Source: Dethiobacter sp.
Lineage (GTDB): Bacteria > Bacillota > Dethiobacteria > Dethiobacterales > Dethiobacteraceae
Assembly (NCBI GenBank): GCA_020725465.1
Contig: DYEY01000057.1
Coordinates: 1 to 64,000 of the forward strand
Reading direction: 5' to 3'
DNA length: 64,000 nt
Shown: piece after piece, positions 44,693 to 54,176 of the stretch
Position numbering within the stretch: the first letter of the stretch is position 1
Layout of the letters: each line of letters begins with the position of its first letter
The notes under the pieces: model-generated
The model's database searches: none
Seen by the model: only the letters and a program-made list of their open reading frames with translations
What the model was told of the DNA's origin: nothing
Program-made: the position numbers and the translations under genes

Positions 44693-45550
44693 ATGGCCGA
44701 GGTATTGAGAGGGAAACCGGTGGTCGACGCCATGAAGGAAGATCTGACAAAAAGGGTGGAAGCCCTGAAAGCCAGGGGTATCACCCCGAAACTGGGTATC
44801 ATCCGGGTCGGCGCCCGTCCGGACGACCTGTTTTACGAAGGAGGCGCCAAGAAAACCTGTGACTCCATCGGGCTTGCCTGGCAGGTCTTTGAGTACCCGC
44901 AGGATGTCTCCCAGGAAGAGTTCGAAAAGGCGGTAAAGGCTGTGGGTGACGACAAGGAAGTAAACGGCATCCTCATGTTTGCCCCATTGCCCAAGCACCT
45001 GGACGAAAAGAAAATCCGCAACCTGATTCCCGTGGAAAAAGACGTGGACTGCATGAGCCTGGCCAGTGCCGGCAAAGTGTTCGCCGATGAAGCCACCGGC
45101 TTCCCGCCCTGTACTCCAACTGCCTGCATGGACATCCTGAAGTTCTATAATGTACCTCTGAAAGGGAAAAAAGTGGTGGTCCTGGGCCGCTCGCTGGTGG
45201 TAGGCAAGCCGGTGGCCATGCTCCTGCTCCGGGAGCACGCCACCGTTACCATCTGCCACTCCCGTACCGAGAACCTGCCCGCCGTCTGTGCCGATGCCGA
45301 AATCCTGGTCGCCGCCGTGGGCAAAGCCAAAATGGTGGACGCCTCCTACGTCAGGCCGGGCCAGGTTGTAATTGACGTCGGCATTAACGCCGACCCCGAC
45401 AACCCCGGCAAATATTGCGGCGACGTGGACTACGCCTCCGTGGAACCCATCGTGGCGAAAATCACTCCGGTACCAGGCGGCGTCGGCTCCGTCACCACCA
45501 TGGTGCTCTGCAAGCAGACCATCATGGCCTGCGAAATGCAAAACGCCTGA
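44693..45550 (+). CDS. folD: FolD, probably dehydrogenase-only
   Basis: The 285-aa protein has the FolD fold with NAD(P)-binding [15 protein letters not shown] and C-terminal [15 protein letters not shown]. In bifunctional FolD the sequence around the active site reads YVxxKxK and VQLPLP. Here the equivalents are [14 protein letters not shown], with Ala at the catalytic lysine position four residues after Tyr, and LMFAPLP, with Phe at the usual Gln. The DVDG motif is DVDC. These are the residues tied to cyclohydrolase activity in E. coli FolD (K54, Q98, D121-G122). The protein therefore likely keeps only methylene-THF dehydrogenase activity. Confidence 0.92.
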   Translation: MAEVLRGKPVVDAMKEDLTKRVEALKARGITPKLGIIRVGARPDDLFYEGGAKKTCDSIGLAWQVFEYPQDVSQEEFEKAVKAVGDDKEVNGILMFAPLPKHLDEKKIRNLIPVEKDVDCMSLASAGKVFADEATGFPPCTPTACMDILKFYNVPLKGKKVVVLGRSLVVGKPVAMLLLREHATVTICHSRTENLPAVCADAEILVAAVGKAKMVDASYVRPGQVVIDVGINADPDNPGKYCGDVDYASVEPIVAKITPVPGGVGSVTTMVLCKQTIMACEMQNA

Positions 45551-45575
45551 ACCCCAAGATACTAACCACGGTTTT

Positions 45576-45616
45576 AAAAAAGGACCATCCCCGCCAACCG
45601 GGGACGGTCCTTTTTT
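45576..45616 (+). terminator. Strong terminator of fchA-folD
   Basis: AAAAAAGGACCATCCCCG and CGGGGACGGTCCTTTTTT form an 18-base stem with one mismatch and a 5-base loop. The right arm resembles the core of the dispersed repeats at 54.9 and 56.7 kb. Confidence 0.9.
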
Positions 45617-45665
45617 CGGTGTTCCAAGTGATTTGTCACCGGCGCCCGGGCCGGCCGCGCCTGTT

Positions 45666-46541
45666 TTATTCTTTTACAGGTTCAGGCCGGTTGACGGCCG
45701 GGTCCGCTCTGGCGCGCCAGTTAACAAAGGCTCCGGACAGTATCAGGGCGACACCCAGGAAACTAAAGGCATCGGGTATTTCACGGAAAAGAATGATACC
45801 GGTCATAATGGAGAAAATGGTAAGGCCGTAGGAATAGATGGAGAGGTCCCCTGCTTCAGCATACCGGTAAGAATGGGTCAGAAAAAACTGTCCCACAGTG
45901 GCAAACACACCCACTGCTATCAGAGCCAGAAATTGCGGCGGTGAGGGGACGATGAAACGTCCGCCCAGCAGGAAAGGCAATGAAGCCAGCGTGGTCAGGG
46001 CGGTGAAATAAAAGACGATGGTCTGGGGATGGTCGCTGTGGCGGAGATGGCGGATTTCCACGTAGGCCGCTCCGGCAAAAATGGCGGAAAACAGTCCGGC
46101 CAGGGCAGGGACAACCGTATAACCAGCTTCCGGCTTTATCACCAGCAGGACGCCGGTGAGTGCCAGTGCCAGAGCCGCCCCCTGCGCTTTAAGAATTTTT
46201 TCACCCAGAAACAGGGCTGAAAGGATAAGCACAAAAAAGGGGCTTAACTGGTTCAGGATTACCGCATTGGCCAGCGGCAGGTTATCAATGGCGTAAAAGT
46301 AAAGGAAAAGGGCGATCAGCCCGAAAACAGAACGCCATAGCAGGTGCCGGCGGTTATTGCCCAAATATGAGCCTCCTGACCTGTAAATAAGGCAGGCAGC
46401 TGCCAAAAAGCCCACAATGTTCCGGAAAAACAGTTTTTCTATGGTGGGGATGTCGCCGGACAGTTTTACGGCCGCCGCCATCAGGGCAAAAAAGAAGGAA
46501 GACAACACCATGTAAAGGATCCCTTTGTTTCTGTCTGTCAT
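45666..46541 (-). CDS. EamA/DMT family transporter
   Basis: The 291-aa protein has ten membrane segments in two EamA repeats (KLFFRNIVGFLAAACLIYRS in the first; SIYSYGLTIFSIMTGIILF in the second). DMT members export amino acids, nucleotides or drugs; no substrate is indicated. GGAGG lies just before the ATG. Confidence 0.9.
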   Translation of the reverse strand: MTDRNKGILYMVLSSFFFALMAAAVKLSGDIPTIEKLFFRNIVGFLAAACLIYRSGGSYLGNNRRHLLWRSVFGLIALFLYFYAIDNLPLANAVILNQLSPFFVLILSALFLGEKILKAQGAALALALTGVLLVIKPEAGYTVVPALAGLFSAIFAGAAYVEIRHLRHSDHPQTIVFYFTALTTLASLPFLLGGRFIVPSPPQFLALIAVGVFATVGQFFLTHSYRYAEAGDLSIYSYGLTIFSIMTGIILFREIPDAFSFLGVALILSGAFVNWRARADPAVNRPEPVKE

Positions 46542-46720
46542 AGCGCCTCCGGACTAATCGGTGCTGTGGCTAGTATACCAGAAATACGGCGGATATAAAT
46601 AATAAATTATCAGGAGTAACGGCTCTTCCTTTATGGCAGGAAAATCAGGTATGGCCAAAGAATAATGAACAGCATGACGCATATCTGTTACTAAGGAAAT
46701 AAACGACGGGAGGGATTACC

Positions 46721-47788
46721 ATGACCGACATTTCTGCCCTGTTGGGCGCTGAAGCTGAGTATTTGCTTGGGCACAGGTGCACTACGGTGGATAAAAAAAT
46801 GCTGCATCTGCCCGGTCCCGATTTTGTGGACAGGGTGTTCGCCCTCTCTGACCGCCCGGTACCGGTGCTGAGGAGCCTGCAGCAGTTTTTTAATCAAGGC
46901 CGCCTGAAAGGCACCGGCTACCTCTCCATCCTGCCGGTGGACCAGGGGATTGAACACTCCGGCGGCGCCTCCTTTGCGCCAAATCCCGCTTACTTTGATC
47001 CGGAGAACATTGTGCTGCTGGCCATGGAGGGAGGCTGCAACGGCGTAGCCTCCACCTTGGGTGTACTGGGCGCTGTGGCCAGGAAATACGCCCATAAAAT
47101 ACCTTTTATTGTTAAATTAAACCATAACGAATTCCTGTCTTACCCCAACAGTTATGACCAGATCATGTTTGCCGGCGTAAAGCAGGCGCGGGAACTGGGG
47201 GCGCTGGGAGTGGGCGCCACCATATATTTCGGCTCCGCTGAGTCCAAGCGCCAGATTCAGGAAGTATCGGCGGCTTTCCAGCTGGCGCATGAACTGGGCA
47301 TGTTCACCGTCCTCTGGTGCTACCTGCGCAACCCTTCGTTTAAAATTCAGGGGACGGACTATCATACCGCCGCTGACCTTACCGGGCAGGCCAACCACCT
47401 GGGCGTTACCATTGAGGCTGATATCGTCAAGCAAAAACTGCCCGAAACCAATGCCGGTTACCCGGCGGTCACTGCGCTTACCGGCAAAGAATTCGGCAAA
47501 ACCCACAAAAAAGTTTACAGCGACCTCACCACGGACCACCCCATCGACCTGACCCGCTACCAGGTGGTTAACTGTTATATGGGACGTGCCGGCCTGATCA
47601 ATTCCGGCGGGCCTTCCGGCCAAAACGACCTGGCTGAAGCTGTGCGCACCGCCGTCATTAACAAGCGGGCCGGCGGCATGGGCCTCATCTCCGGCCGCAA
47701 AGCCTTCCAGCGCCCCCTGTCCGACGGTGTGAAACTGCTGAACGCTATCCAGGACGTCTACCTTGACCCTACCGTAACCGTAGCTTAG
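46721..47788 (+). CDS. fbaB: Class I fructose-bisphosphate aldolase (DhnA type)
   Basis: The 355-aa DhnA/FbaB-type aldolase shows [20 protein letters not shown] and [11 protein letters not shown], with the Schiff-base lysine expected in the [18 protein letters not shown] region or before it. It cleaves fructose-1,6-bisphosphate in glycolysis and gluconeogenesis. The length fits the archaeal-type class I family, typical of anaerobic Firmicutes. GGGAGGG precedes the ATG. Confidence 0.88.
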   Translation: MTDISALLGAEAEYLLGHRCTTVDKKMLHLPGPDFVDRVFALSDRPVPVLRSLQQFFNQGRLKGTGYLSILPVDQGIEHSGGASFAPNPAYFDPENIVLLAMEGGCNGVASTLGVLGAVARKYAHKIPFIVKLNHNEFLSYPNSYDQIMFAGVKQARELGALGVGATIYFGSAESKRQIQEVSAAFQLAHELGMFTVLWCYLRNPSFKIQGTDYHTAADLTGQANHLGVTIEADIVKQKLPETNAGYPAVTALTGKEFGKTHKKVYSDLTTDHPIDLTRYQVVNCYMGRAGLINSGGPSGQNDLAEAVRTAVINKRAGGMGLISGRKAFQRPLSDGVKLLNAIQDVYLDPTVTVA

Positions 47789-47916
47789 GAGCAGTATGCG
47801 GGTAATCAGGCCAAACCTGCCTGCACCAACAGGCGATTGATGGAGAACTGTTTCCGGTTGTTTACCATGGCTAAAGTTGAATTGGTTGAAACCTGACCCC
47901 ACGAAGGAGGAGCAGC

Positions 47917-48705
47917 ATGGACAGTGACCGCCTGCGCCGGCTTTTTGAGGATTACAAGGCCGGCAATAAAAATATGGAAGAGATAATGTCTGATCTGAAA
48001 AAACTGCCTTATGAGGACCTGGAGTTTGCCAAGGTGGATCATCACCGGGCGCTGCGCGGTGGTTTCCCGGAGGTGATATTCTGCCAGGGTAAGGCGCAGG
48101 ACCATATCGTAAAAATATTCGAAGCTCTGTCCCGCTGCAATTGCAACGTTCTGGCCACCAGGGCCTGGCCCGAGGCATACGCCGCTGTCAGCAAAGTCTG
48201 CCCCCGGGCTGTGTACCATGAAGCGGCCCGCATTATCAGCCTGGTTACCGAACCACCTCCCCACCGGGAAGGTAAAATCCTGGTGCTTTCCGCCGGCACC
48301 GCCGACATCCCGGTGGCTGAAGAGGCGGCGGTTACCGCTGAAGCGATGGGGCATAACGTGCAAAGGATCTATGACGTGGGGGTGGCAGGGATTCACCGCC
48401 TGTTTGCCCATCGGGACAGCCTGTTTGACGCCACCGTTATAATTGTTGTGGCCGGTATGGAGGGGGCGCTGGCCAGCGTGGTGGGCGGCCTGGTTGACAT
48501 ACCGGTTATCGCTGTGCCCACCAGCGTCGGTTACGGTGCCAATTTCGGCGGGTTGTCCGCCCTGCTCACCATGCTTAACAGCTGCGCCAAAGGGGTAGGG
48601 GTGGTAAACATCGACAACGGCTTCGGCGCGGCCACCCTGGCCGATGCAATTGTTCGCAGCGCCGCCCGCTTGGCTGCGGGAAAACAAAAAGGAGCGACAG
48701 CATGA
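47917..48705 (+). CDS. larB: LarB, nickel-pincer nucleotide biosynthesis carboxylase/hydrolase
   Basis: The 262-aa protein is LarB: an AIR-carboxylase-like C-terminal domain ([55 protein letters not shown]) after an N-terminal helical region. It carboxylates nicotinic acid adenine dinucleotide and splits off AMP, the first step to the NPN nickel cofactor of lactate racemase. Its end overlaps larE by four bases. Neither larC nor larA is present in this window. Confidence 0.93.
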   Translation: MDSDRLRRLFEDYKAGNKNMEEIMSDLKKLPYEDLEFAKVDHHRALRGGFPEVIFCQGKAQDHIVKIFEALSRCNCNVLATRAWPEAYAAVSKVCPRAVYHEAARIISLVTEPPPHREGKILVLSAGTADIPVAEEAAVTAEAMGHNVQRIYDVGVAGIHRLFAHRDSLFDATVIIVVAGMEGALASVVGGLVDIPVIAVPTSVGYGANFGGLSALLTMLNSCAKGVGVVNIDNGFGAATLADAIVRSAARLAAGKQKGATA

Positions 48706-49529
48706 ACAGCATGGAAAAAAAACTGGTCGACCTGAAAGAAATCCTGGCCGGCTGCGGCAGCGCGCTGGTGGCTTTTTCCGGCGGTGCAGACAGCACTTTC
48801 CTGGCGGTGATGGCCGGGGAAGTACTGGGTGAGCGGGTGCTGGCGGTCACCGCAAGTTCCGCAACGTATCCGGACCACGAAGTGGCGGCTGCACTGGATC
48901 TGGCGGCAAAGCTGGGACTGCGCCACCTCACTGTCTATACCGAAGAGCTGGACAACGAAGATTTTGCCGCCAACCCGCCCGAGCGCTGCTACATCTGCAA
49001 AAGCGAGCTGTTTGGGAAACTGGCGGACGTGGCCCGGGAACACGGACTGGCTTTTGTTTTGGACGGCGCCAACTTTGATGACTTAAGCGACTTCCGGCCT
49101 GGCAGCCGGGCAGGCCGGGAACTGGGTGTGAGAAGCCCGCTCCAGGAAGCAGGGTTGACCAAGGCGGAAATCAGGGAGCTGTCGCGGAGCCTGGGTCTTC
49201 CTACCTGGGACAAGCCGTCTTTTGCCTGCCTTGCGTCGCGGTTTCCTTACGGCGAGCGCATAACCCGGAAGAAGCTGGCCATGGTGGGGGAGGCGGAAAA
49301 TTACCTCCATAGGCTTGGCTTCGGGCAGCTGCGGGTAAGGCACCACGGCAACCTGGCCCGCATTGAGCTGATCCCGGCCGAACTGGCCAAAGCCATCGCC
49401 TTGGCCGGGGATATTGTGGCCAGGCTTAAAACCATAGGCTATAAATATGTTACCCTGGATCTGCAGGGTTACCGCACCGGCAGCATGAACGAGGTCCTGG
49501 ACACCGCCACGTTAGGGCTTGGTCCCTGA
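48702..49529 (+). CDS. larE: LarE, sulfur transferase for the nickel-pincer cofactor (three-cysteine type)
   Basis: The 275-aa PP-loop enzyme adenylates and sulfurates the LarB product (PP-loop [12 protein letters not shown]). It has Cys176 in [14 protein letters not shown], the residue that is sacrificed in L. plantarum LarE, plus Cys96 and Cys99 in [12 protein letters not shown]. Three-cysteine LarE proteins, as in Thermotoga, are reported to hold a [4Fe-4S] cluster and use it to deliver sulfur catalytically, so this protein likely belongs to that class. Its start overlaps larB. Confidence 0.93.
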   Translation: MNSMEKKLVDLKEILAGCGSALVAFSGGADSTFLAVMAGEVLGERVLAVTASSATYPDHEVAAALDLAAKLGLRHLTVYTEELDNEDFAANPPERCYICKSELFGKLADVAREHGLAFVLDGANFDDLSDFRPGSRAGRELGVRSPLQEAGLTKAEIRELSRSLGLPTWDKPSFACLASRFPYGERITRKKLAMVGEAENYLHRLGFGQLRVRHHGNLARIELIPAELAKAIALAGDIVARLKTIGYKYVTLDLQGYRTGSMNEVLDTATLGLGP

Positions 49530-49541
49530 GGAGGTCTTCTT

Positions 49542-50573
49542 TTGAAAATACGTTACTACAAAACAGAAGAAGCAGCAGGCCGTGTTATCTGTCATGATAT
49601 TACCAAGATTGAGAAAGACGGGTTCAAAGGGGCCCTTTTTAAAAAAGGCCATGTAATTACCGCGGAAGATGTGGAAGTACTTCTAGGTTTGGGTAAATAC
49701 AGGGTGGCCGCCATTGAACTGGCCGCTGATGAACTGCACGAAGATGAAGCAGTACAAAGAATTGCCGCTGCCCTGTGTGGAGAGGGTCTCACCGCCGGTT
49801 CGCCCTCCGAAGGCAGAATTGACCTTACCACCGTTCGGCAGGGCCTGCTGAAGGTTGACGCGACTTGCCTGAACAGGATAAACATGATACCGGGCGTGGT
49901 GGTGTCCACATTGCACACCAACACCCATGTAGAAGCGGGGGAAAAGGTAGCCGGCACCAAGGTAATCCCGTTGGTGGTGAAAAAAAAACTGGTGGAGCGG
50001 GTGGAGGCAACCTGTTCCCGGGGCGCCCCTGTTGCTGTGCTGCCTTACCGGAGCCTTGTCCCGGGCGCCGTTATAACCGGACGGGAAGTGGTGGACGGCC
50101 GTACCAGGGACGGGTTTGCGCCGGTGCTGGCTGAAAAGGCGGCTTTTTTCGGTCTTGCCGAACCAAGGGTAGTATTCGCCCGTGATGACAGGGACGAAAT
50201 AGCGGCCCGCATCACCGGACTCATTGATGGTGGCTGCAGTCTGGTAATTGTTACCGGCGGCATGTCGGTAGATCCCGATGACGTAACCCCCGCCGCCATC
50301 AGAAAAACCGGTGCCCGGGTGGTAAGGTACGGTGCCCCGGTCCTGCCGGGGGCCATGTTTATGCTGGCTTACAGGGGCGATGTGCCGGTGGTGGGGCTGC
50401 CGGCCTGTGCCATGTATTTTAAGATTACGGTGCTGGATCTTATCCTGCCAAGACTCCTGGTCGGCGAGAAGATAAAGGCCCGGGAAATTGCCGGCCTTGG
50501 CCACGGCGGCCTGTGCCGCCGTTGCTTATCCTGTGTTTTCCCCAACTGCTCATTTGGCAAGGCGTTTTTTTAA
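49542..50573 (+). CDS. Molybdopterin-binding protein with C-terminal Cys cluster
   Basis: The 343-aa protein has a MogA/MoeA-like MoCF domain (RITGLIDGGCSLVIVTGGMSV then DPDDVTPAAI) in its second half, and a distinct N-terminal region. It ends with GGLCRRCLSCVFPNCSFGK, four cysteines that could bind zinc or an iron-sulfur cluster. Similar proteins cluster with xanthine-dehydrogenase-type molybdenum hydroxylase genes. TTG start, with GAGGAGG before it, 12 bases after larE. The presence of this gene next to larE is noteworthy. Confidence 0.83.
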   Translation: MKIRYYKTEEAAGRVICHDITKIEKDGFKGALFKKGHVITAEDVEVLLGLGKYRVAAIELAADELHEDEAVQRIAAALCGEGLTAGSPSEGRIDLTTVRQGLLKVDATCLNRINMIPGVVVSTLHTNTHVEAGEKVAGTKVIPLVVKKKLVERVEATCSRGAPVAVLPYRSLVPGAVITGREVVDGRTRDGFAPVLAEKAAFFGLAEPRVVFARDDRDEIAARITGLIDGGCSLVIVTGGMSVDPDDVTPAAIRKTGARVVRYGAPVLPGAMFMLAYRGDVPVVGLPACAMYFKITVLDLILPRLLVGEKIKAREIAGLGHGGLCRRCLSCVFPNCSFGKAFF

Positions 50574-50696
50574 TATAACACGGGTGCCTTTGGCAGGAGT
50601 GGTTTACGGTGCCGCCGTTTGCTGCCTCCTGTATCCGGTTTGTCCCGGCAACGGGCTCTGGTATGCTTGTAAAGGAAGCGGGGAGGGGGAGAAATC

Positions 50697-52067
50697 TTGA
50701 CAGCTCTTTCCATCTGCAACGCGCTGGGTTTTGGGGAAAAAGCGGTGGTAAGCCTCTTTGGCGCGGGCGGCAAGACCACTCTGCTGTCCCGCCTGGCGGA
50801 GGAAGCCGTTGCCGCTGGCAAAAAAGTTGTGCTTACCACCACCACCAGGGTCTTTGTCCCGGCCGGCGTGCCGCTGGTGGTGGCGGAAGACCTGCCCGCA
50901 GCCCGGCGCGGGCTGGAGGCAAAGCTTAAAACCGCCGGCCTGGCGTGGCTGGGCGGCAGTCTGCTGCCCGGGGGCAAACTGGGGGGCATCGGACCGGACT
51001 GGATAAATGAAATTGCCGCCCTGGCTGACTATGTACTGGTGGAAGCGGATGGGGCGGCGGGCAGGCCGGTTAAAGGCTTCGCGCCGCACGAACCGGTGCT
51101 GCCGCCGTCCACCATGGTGGCACTGGCGGTACTGGGTCTTGATGCCCTGGGGAAACCGGTAGCGCCGGGGGAGGCACACCGCCCTGAACATCTGGCGGAA
51201 CAGGCCGGCGCCGCTGCCGGTGACAGGCTGGATACCGGCCACCTGGCGCGGCTGCTGCGGTTCATGTGGGAGCGCGGCCGGGGCCAGGCGCCCGGTGCCC
51301 GCTTTGCCGCTGTTTTCAACAAGGCTGATCTGCTGGGTAGCCCGGACCTTATTAACCGGTTCAGGGAGGACCTGCAGAAAGCGGGTGTCCGGGAACAGGT
51401 GCTGTTTACCGCCGCCCGGGACGAGTTTCCGGTCAGGTTTATGCTGGAGGGATGTGGCGGGCACCTTGTTTTTCCCGTGGCCTGTGTGGTGCTTGCCGCC
51501 GGGATGTCGCAGCGCATGGGCCGCGACAAAATGCGCGAGGACTTGGGCGGGATGACTGTGCTGGAGAGGACAGTGGCTGGCGCACTGAGCTCCGGTGTCC
51601 GGGAGGTAGTGGTGGTGACCAGGCCGGAGAGCGCCGGCTGGGTAGAGCGTCTTTTTAGGGATAAGAGCGTAAAACTGGTGGTAAACCATGCTTACCGGCA
51701 GGGGCTGAGCACGTCGGTCAAGGCCGGTATCGGTGTTTGCGGCGCCGGTGTTCAGGCCATAATCTTTGCCCCGGGTGATCAGCCCCTGGTTGGTTCCGCC
51801 GTTTACAGGGCGCTGGTGGCAAAACACGCGGAGCACCTGTGCCTGGCGGTTTACCCGGCTTACGACGGCCGCAGGGGCAACCCGGTGCTCTTTGACCGGC
51901 GGGTCTTGCCAAAGCTTTTGACGCTTACCGGCGATACCGGCGGCCGGGCGGTGCTGGCCGGGCTGTCGTGCGAAGAAGCGCTGGCCGTACCGGTAAACGA
52001 CCCGGCTGTGTTGGTTGATATTGACACGCTGGAAGACCTGGCCTGCCAAAACGCCGCGGACTTATGA
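50697..52067 (+). CDS. YqeC-MocA fusion, Mo hydroxylase maturation
   Basis: The 456-aa fusion has an N-terminal YqeC-like P-loop domain (SLFGAGGKTTLLSRLAEEA; VLVEADGAAGRPVKGFAPHE) to about residue 255, then a MocA-type NTP transferase domain (VVLAAGMSQRMGRDKMRED; FAPGDQPLVGS; GRRGNPVLFDRR). MocA adds CMP to molybdopterin to form the cytosine dinucleotide cofactor of Mo hydroxylases; YqeC is an accessory of selenium-dependent Mo hydroxylases. TTG start with GGGAGGGGG. The target hydroxylase is not within the window. Confidence 0.9.
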   Translation: MTALSICNALGFGEKAVVSLFGAGGKTTLLSRLAEEAVAAGKKVVLTTTTRVFVPAGVPLVVAEDLPAARRGLEAKLKTAGLAWLGGSLLPGGKLGGIGPDWINEIAALADYVLVEADGAAGRPVKGFAPHEPVLPPSTMVALAVLGLDALGKPVAPGEAHRPEHLAEQAGAAAGDRLDTGHLARLLRFMWERGRGQAPGARFAAVFNKADLLGSPDLINRFREDLQKAGVREQVLFTAARDEFPVRFMLEGCGGHLVFPVACVVLAAGMSQRMGRDKMREDLGGMTVLERTVAGALSSGVREVVVVTRPESAGWVERLFRDKSVKLVVNHAYRQGLSTSVKAGIGVCGAGVQAIIFAPGDQPLVGSAVYRALVAKHAEHLCLAVYPAYDGRRGNPVLFDRRVLPKLLTLTGDTGGRAVLAGLSCEEALAVPVNDPAVLVDIDTLEDLACQNAADL

Positions 52068-52132
52068 AGCAGGATTAAGAACTACGGCGCAGAATTAAAG
52101 AGGCGAAAAGTCGAAAAATTTATTTTAGGGGT

Positions 52133-52903
52133 GTGGCTATTCTGGACAGAGAGCGGACACTGGCCATGTTTGTAGACTTTGAGAATATTGCCATGGGAAT
52201 CCAGGGGAGAAACCAACCGGACTTTGATATTCAGAAGGTACTGGAAAGGCTGCTGGAAAAAGGCAAGGTCATCGTCAAGAAAGCCTATGCCGACTGGAGT
52301 CGGTTTACCAAGTACAAGCAGCCCTTCCACGAAGCTGCCATCGAGCTGATCGAAATACCCAAGCGGTCCAACACCGGTAAAAACTCGGCTGACATCAGGC
52401 TGTGCGTGGATGCCATCGACCTGTGCTACTCCAAAGAGCACATCGACACCTTTGCCATCGTTTCCGGCGACAGCGACTTCTCTCCCCTGGTATCCAAGCT
52501 GAAAGAGAACGGCAAGCACGTCATCGGCCTGGGCATGAGAACCTCCACCTCAACCCTGCTCAGCGACAACTGCGACGAGTTTATTTATTACGAAGACCTG
52601 GTCCTGGGCGAGTTTCAGCCGCCCAAGGTCAACGGCAAGGTGCCCAAGGAAAAGCAACCGGCTTTCAACCTGCTCTTTGAGAGCATTATAGCCCTAATCC
52701 GTGAAAACAAAGAATGCCTCTGGTCGTCCATGGTCAAGGACACCATGAAACGCAAGCGCCCCTCTTTCAGCGAATCCAGTTTCGGCTACCGTTCTTTTTC
52801 CGAACTGCTGGAAGATGCCCAGAAAAAGGGGTTTATTGAACTTCGGACCGACCCCCGCAGCGGTACCTACGTGGTGGTGGGGTTCGCCAAGGACCAGAAG
52901 TAG
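52133..52903 (+). CDS. NYN nuclease-like protein with C-terminal OST-HTH-like domain
   Basis: The 256-aa protein has the NYN (PIN-like) acidic residues in AMFVDFENIA, SADIRLCVDAID and IVSGDSDFSPLV, all present, and a C-terminal LOTUS/OST-HTH-like helical region (about residues 180-250). NYN-OST-HTH proteins are linked to RNA processing, but targets in bacteria are mostly unknown. GTG 52133 is the apparent start; the ribosome site is weak and ATG 52166 is an alternative. Confidence 0.88.
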   Translation: MAILDRERTLAMFVDFENIAMGIQGRNQPDFDIQKVLERLLEKGKVIVKKAYADWSRFTKYKQPFHEAAIELIEIPKRSNTGKNSADIRLCVDAIDLCYSKEHIDTFAIVSGDSDFSPLVSKLKENGKHVIGLGMRTSTSTLLSDNCDEFIYYEDLVLGEFQPPKVNGKVPKEKQPAFNLLFESIIALIRENKECLWSSMVKDTMKRKRPSFSESSFGYRSFSELLEDAQKKGFIELRTDPRSGTYVVVGFAKDQK

Positions 52904-52979
52904 GAGGTACCTTTACCTGTTTTTTAAGGCCGGTGACCCCGGCCTGATATGTTCCTGTCAGATAGCGGGGGAGAGCAAA

Positions 52980-54170
52980 ATGTTATACCGCGCAATGGGC
53001 AAAACCAAAGATTTGGTCTCCATTTTGGGTTACGGTTGCATGCGGTTTCCAAGAAAGCAGTTGAATATTATTGATGAGAAACGTACCGAAAGGCAGGTTG
53101 TCTCTGCCATAGAGCAGGGAGTAAACTATTTTGACACAGCCTTTTTGTACCCGAACAGCGAAGTGGTCCTGGGCAATATTCTGGCCAGGGGCTACCGGGA
53201 CAGGGTACTGATAGCTACCAAAATGCCCATGCCAATGGTTCACTCCCGGCAGGATATGGAAGCGGTGCTGGACACCCAGTTAAAAAGGCTGCAAACCGAC
53301 CGTATCGACTATTACCTGATGCACTCCATCAACAGCTTCACGGGCTGGCAAAGGCTTAAAGATCTGGGTGTGGAGGATTTCCTGGCCAAAGCCAGGCAAG
53401 CGGGCAAGATAAGGCATACCGGGTTTTCCTACCACGGCGACAGGGAGCAGTTTAAAAAAATTGTGGCTGATTACCCGTGGGATATGTGCCTGTTGCAGTA
53501 CAATTACATGGATGAGAACGCTCAGGCCGGGAAAGAGGGGCTGGCCTATGCCGCGGCCAGAGGCCTGGGTGTGGCGGTTATGGGACCGCTCAGGGGCGGG
53601 CGCCTGGCCCGGAATATGCCGCAGCAGTTACAGGAACTGTTTGACCGGGTGAACAGGACTCCGGCTGAGCTGGCGCTGCGCTGGGTCTGGAATCATCCCG
53701 AAGTTACCGTTCTCCTCTCCGGGATGAATGACGAGGTCCAGATTGAAGAGAACATCAGGATTGCCCGGGAGGCGTACCCCGGCTCGCTTACTGCCGAGGA
53801 GCTGAAAATCATAACTGAGGTCAGGAACCTGCTTGTGCAGAAGCTGAGAGTGGCCTGCACCGAATGTGGGTACTGCCTGCCCTGCCCCGCAGGGGTTAAC
53901 ATCCCGCTCTGTTTTAACAGTTACAATAACAGGTACCTGTACGATGGGGCAAACCGGTTTTTTTACCTGAGCATGCTGGGTGGCATGGACGGAGGCGCAC
54001 CGTCCCACGCTTCCCTGTGCACGTCTTGCGGGAAATGTGAAGCCAAATGCCCTCAAAAACTGCCTATTCCAAAGCTATTAAAAGAGGTTTCCGCCCGGAT
54101 GGAGAGTTTTTATTTCAGGCCGGTCACCCGCCTGGTCCGGTCCTACTACAGGTTAAGGGGTAATCGGTAA
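52980..54170 (+). CDS. Aldo-keto reductase with C-terminal 4Fe-4S domain
   Basis: The 396-aa protein has an AKR barrel with the tetrad Asp (YFDTAFLYPNSE), Tyr, Lys (IATKMP) and His (YYLMHSI), followed by a ferredoxin-like tail with ACTECGYCLPCPAGV and CTSCGKCEAKCPQKLP. This two-part type is common in anaerobes and is thought to pass electrons from ferredoxin to carbonyl substrates. GGGGGAGAG precedes ATG 52980. It ends immediately before the bioY control region. Confidence 0.93.
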   Translation: MLYRAMGKTKDLVSILGYGCMRFPRKQLNIIDEKRTERQVVSAIEQGVNYFDTAFLYPNSEVVLGNILARGYRDRVLIATKMPMPMVHSRQDMEAVLDTQLKRLQTDRIDYYLMHSINSFTGWQRLKDLGVEDFLAKARQAGKIRHTGFSYHGDREQFKKIVADYPWDMCLLQYNYMDENAQAGKEGLAYAAARGLGVAVMGPLRGGRLARNMPQQLQELFDRVNRTPAELALRWVWNHPEVTVLLSGMNDEVQIEENIRIAREAYPGSLTAEELKIITEVRNLLVQKLRVACTECGYCLPCPAGVNIPLCFNSYNNRYLYDGANRFFYLSMLGGMDGGAPSHASLCTSCGKCEAKCPQKLPIPKLLKEVSARMESFYFRPVTRLVRSYYRLRGNR

Positions 54171-54176
54171 AGCTAA

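Noticed and set aside
50604-52049. A 481-codon open frame antisense to the YqeC-MocA gene, and similar long antisense frames at 41950-43017 and 61958-63025
   Set aside because: No recognisable domain, no ribosome sites, and all lie opposite well-identified genes; they follow from the GC-rich third positions of the real genes.
52133-52903. NYN protein considered as part of a phage-defence cluster
   Set aside because: Neighbours are metabolic genes, and no defence-type partner or mobile element signs are present.
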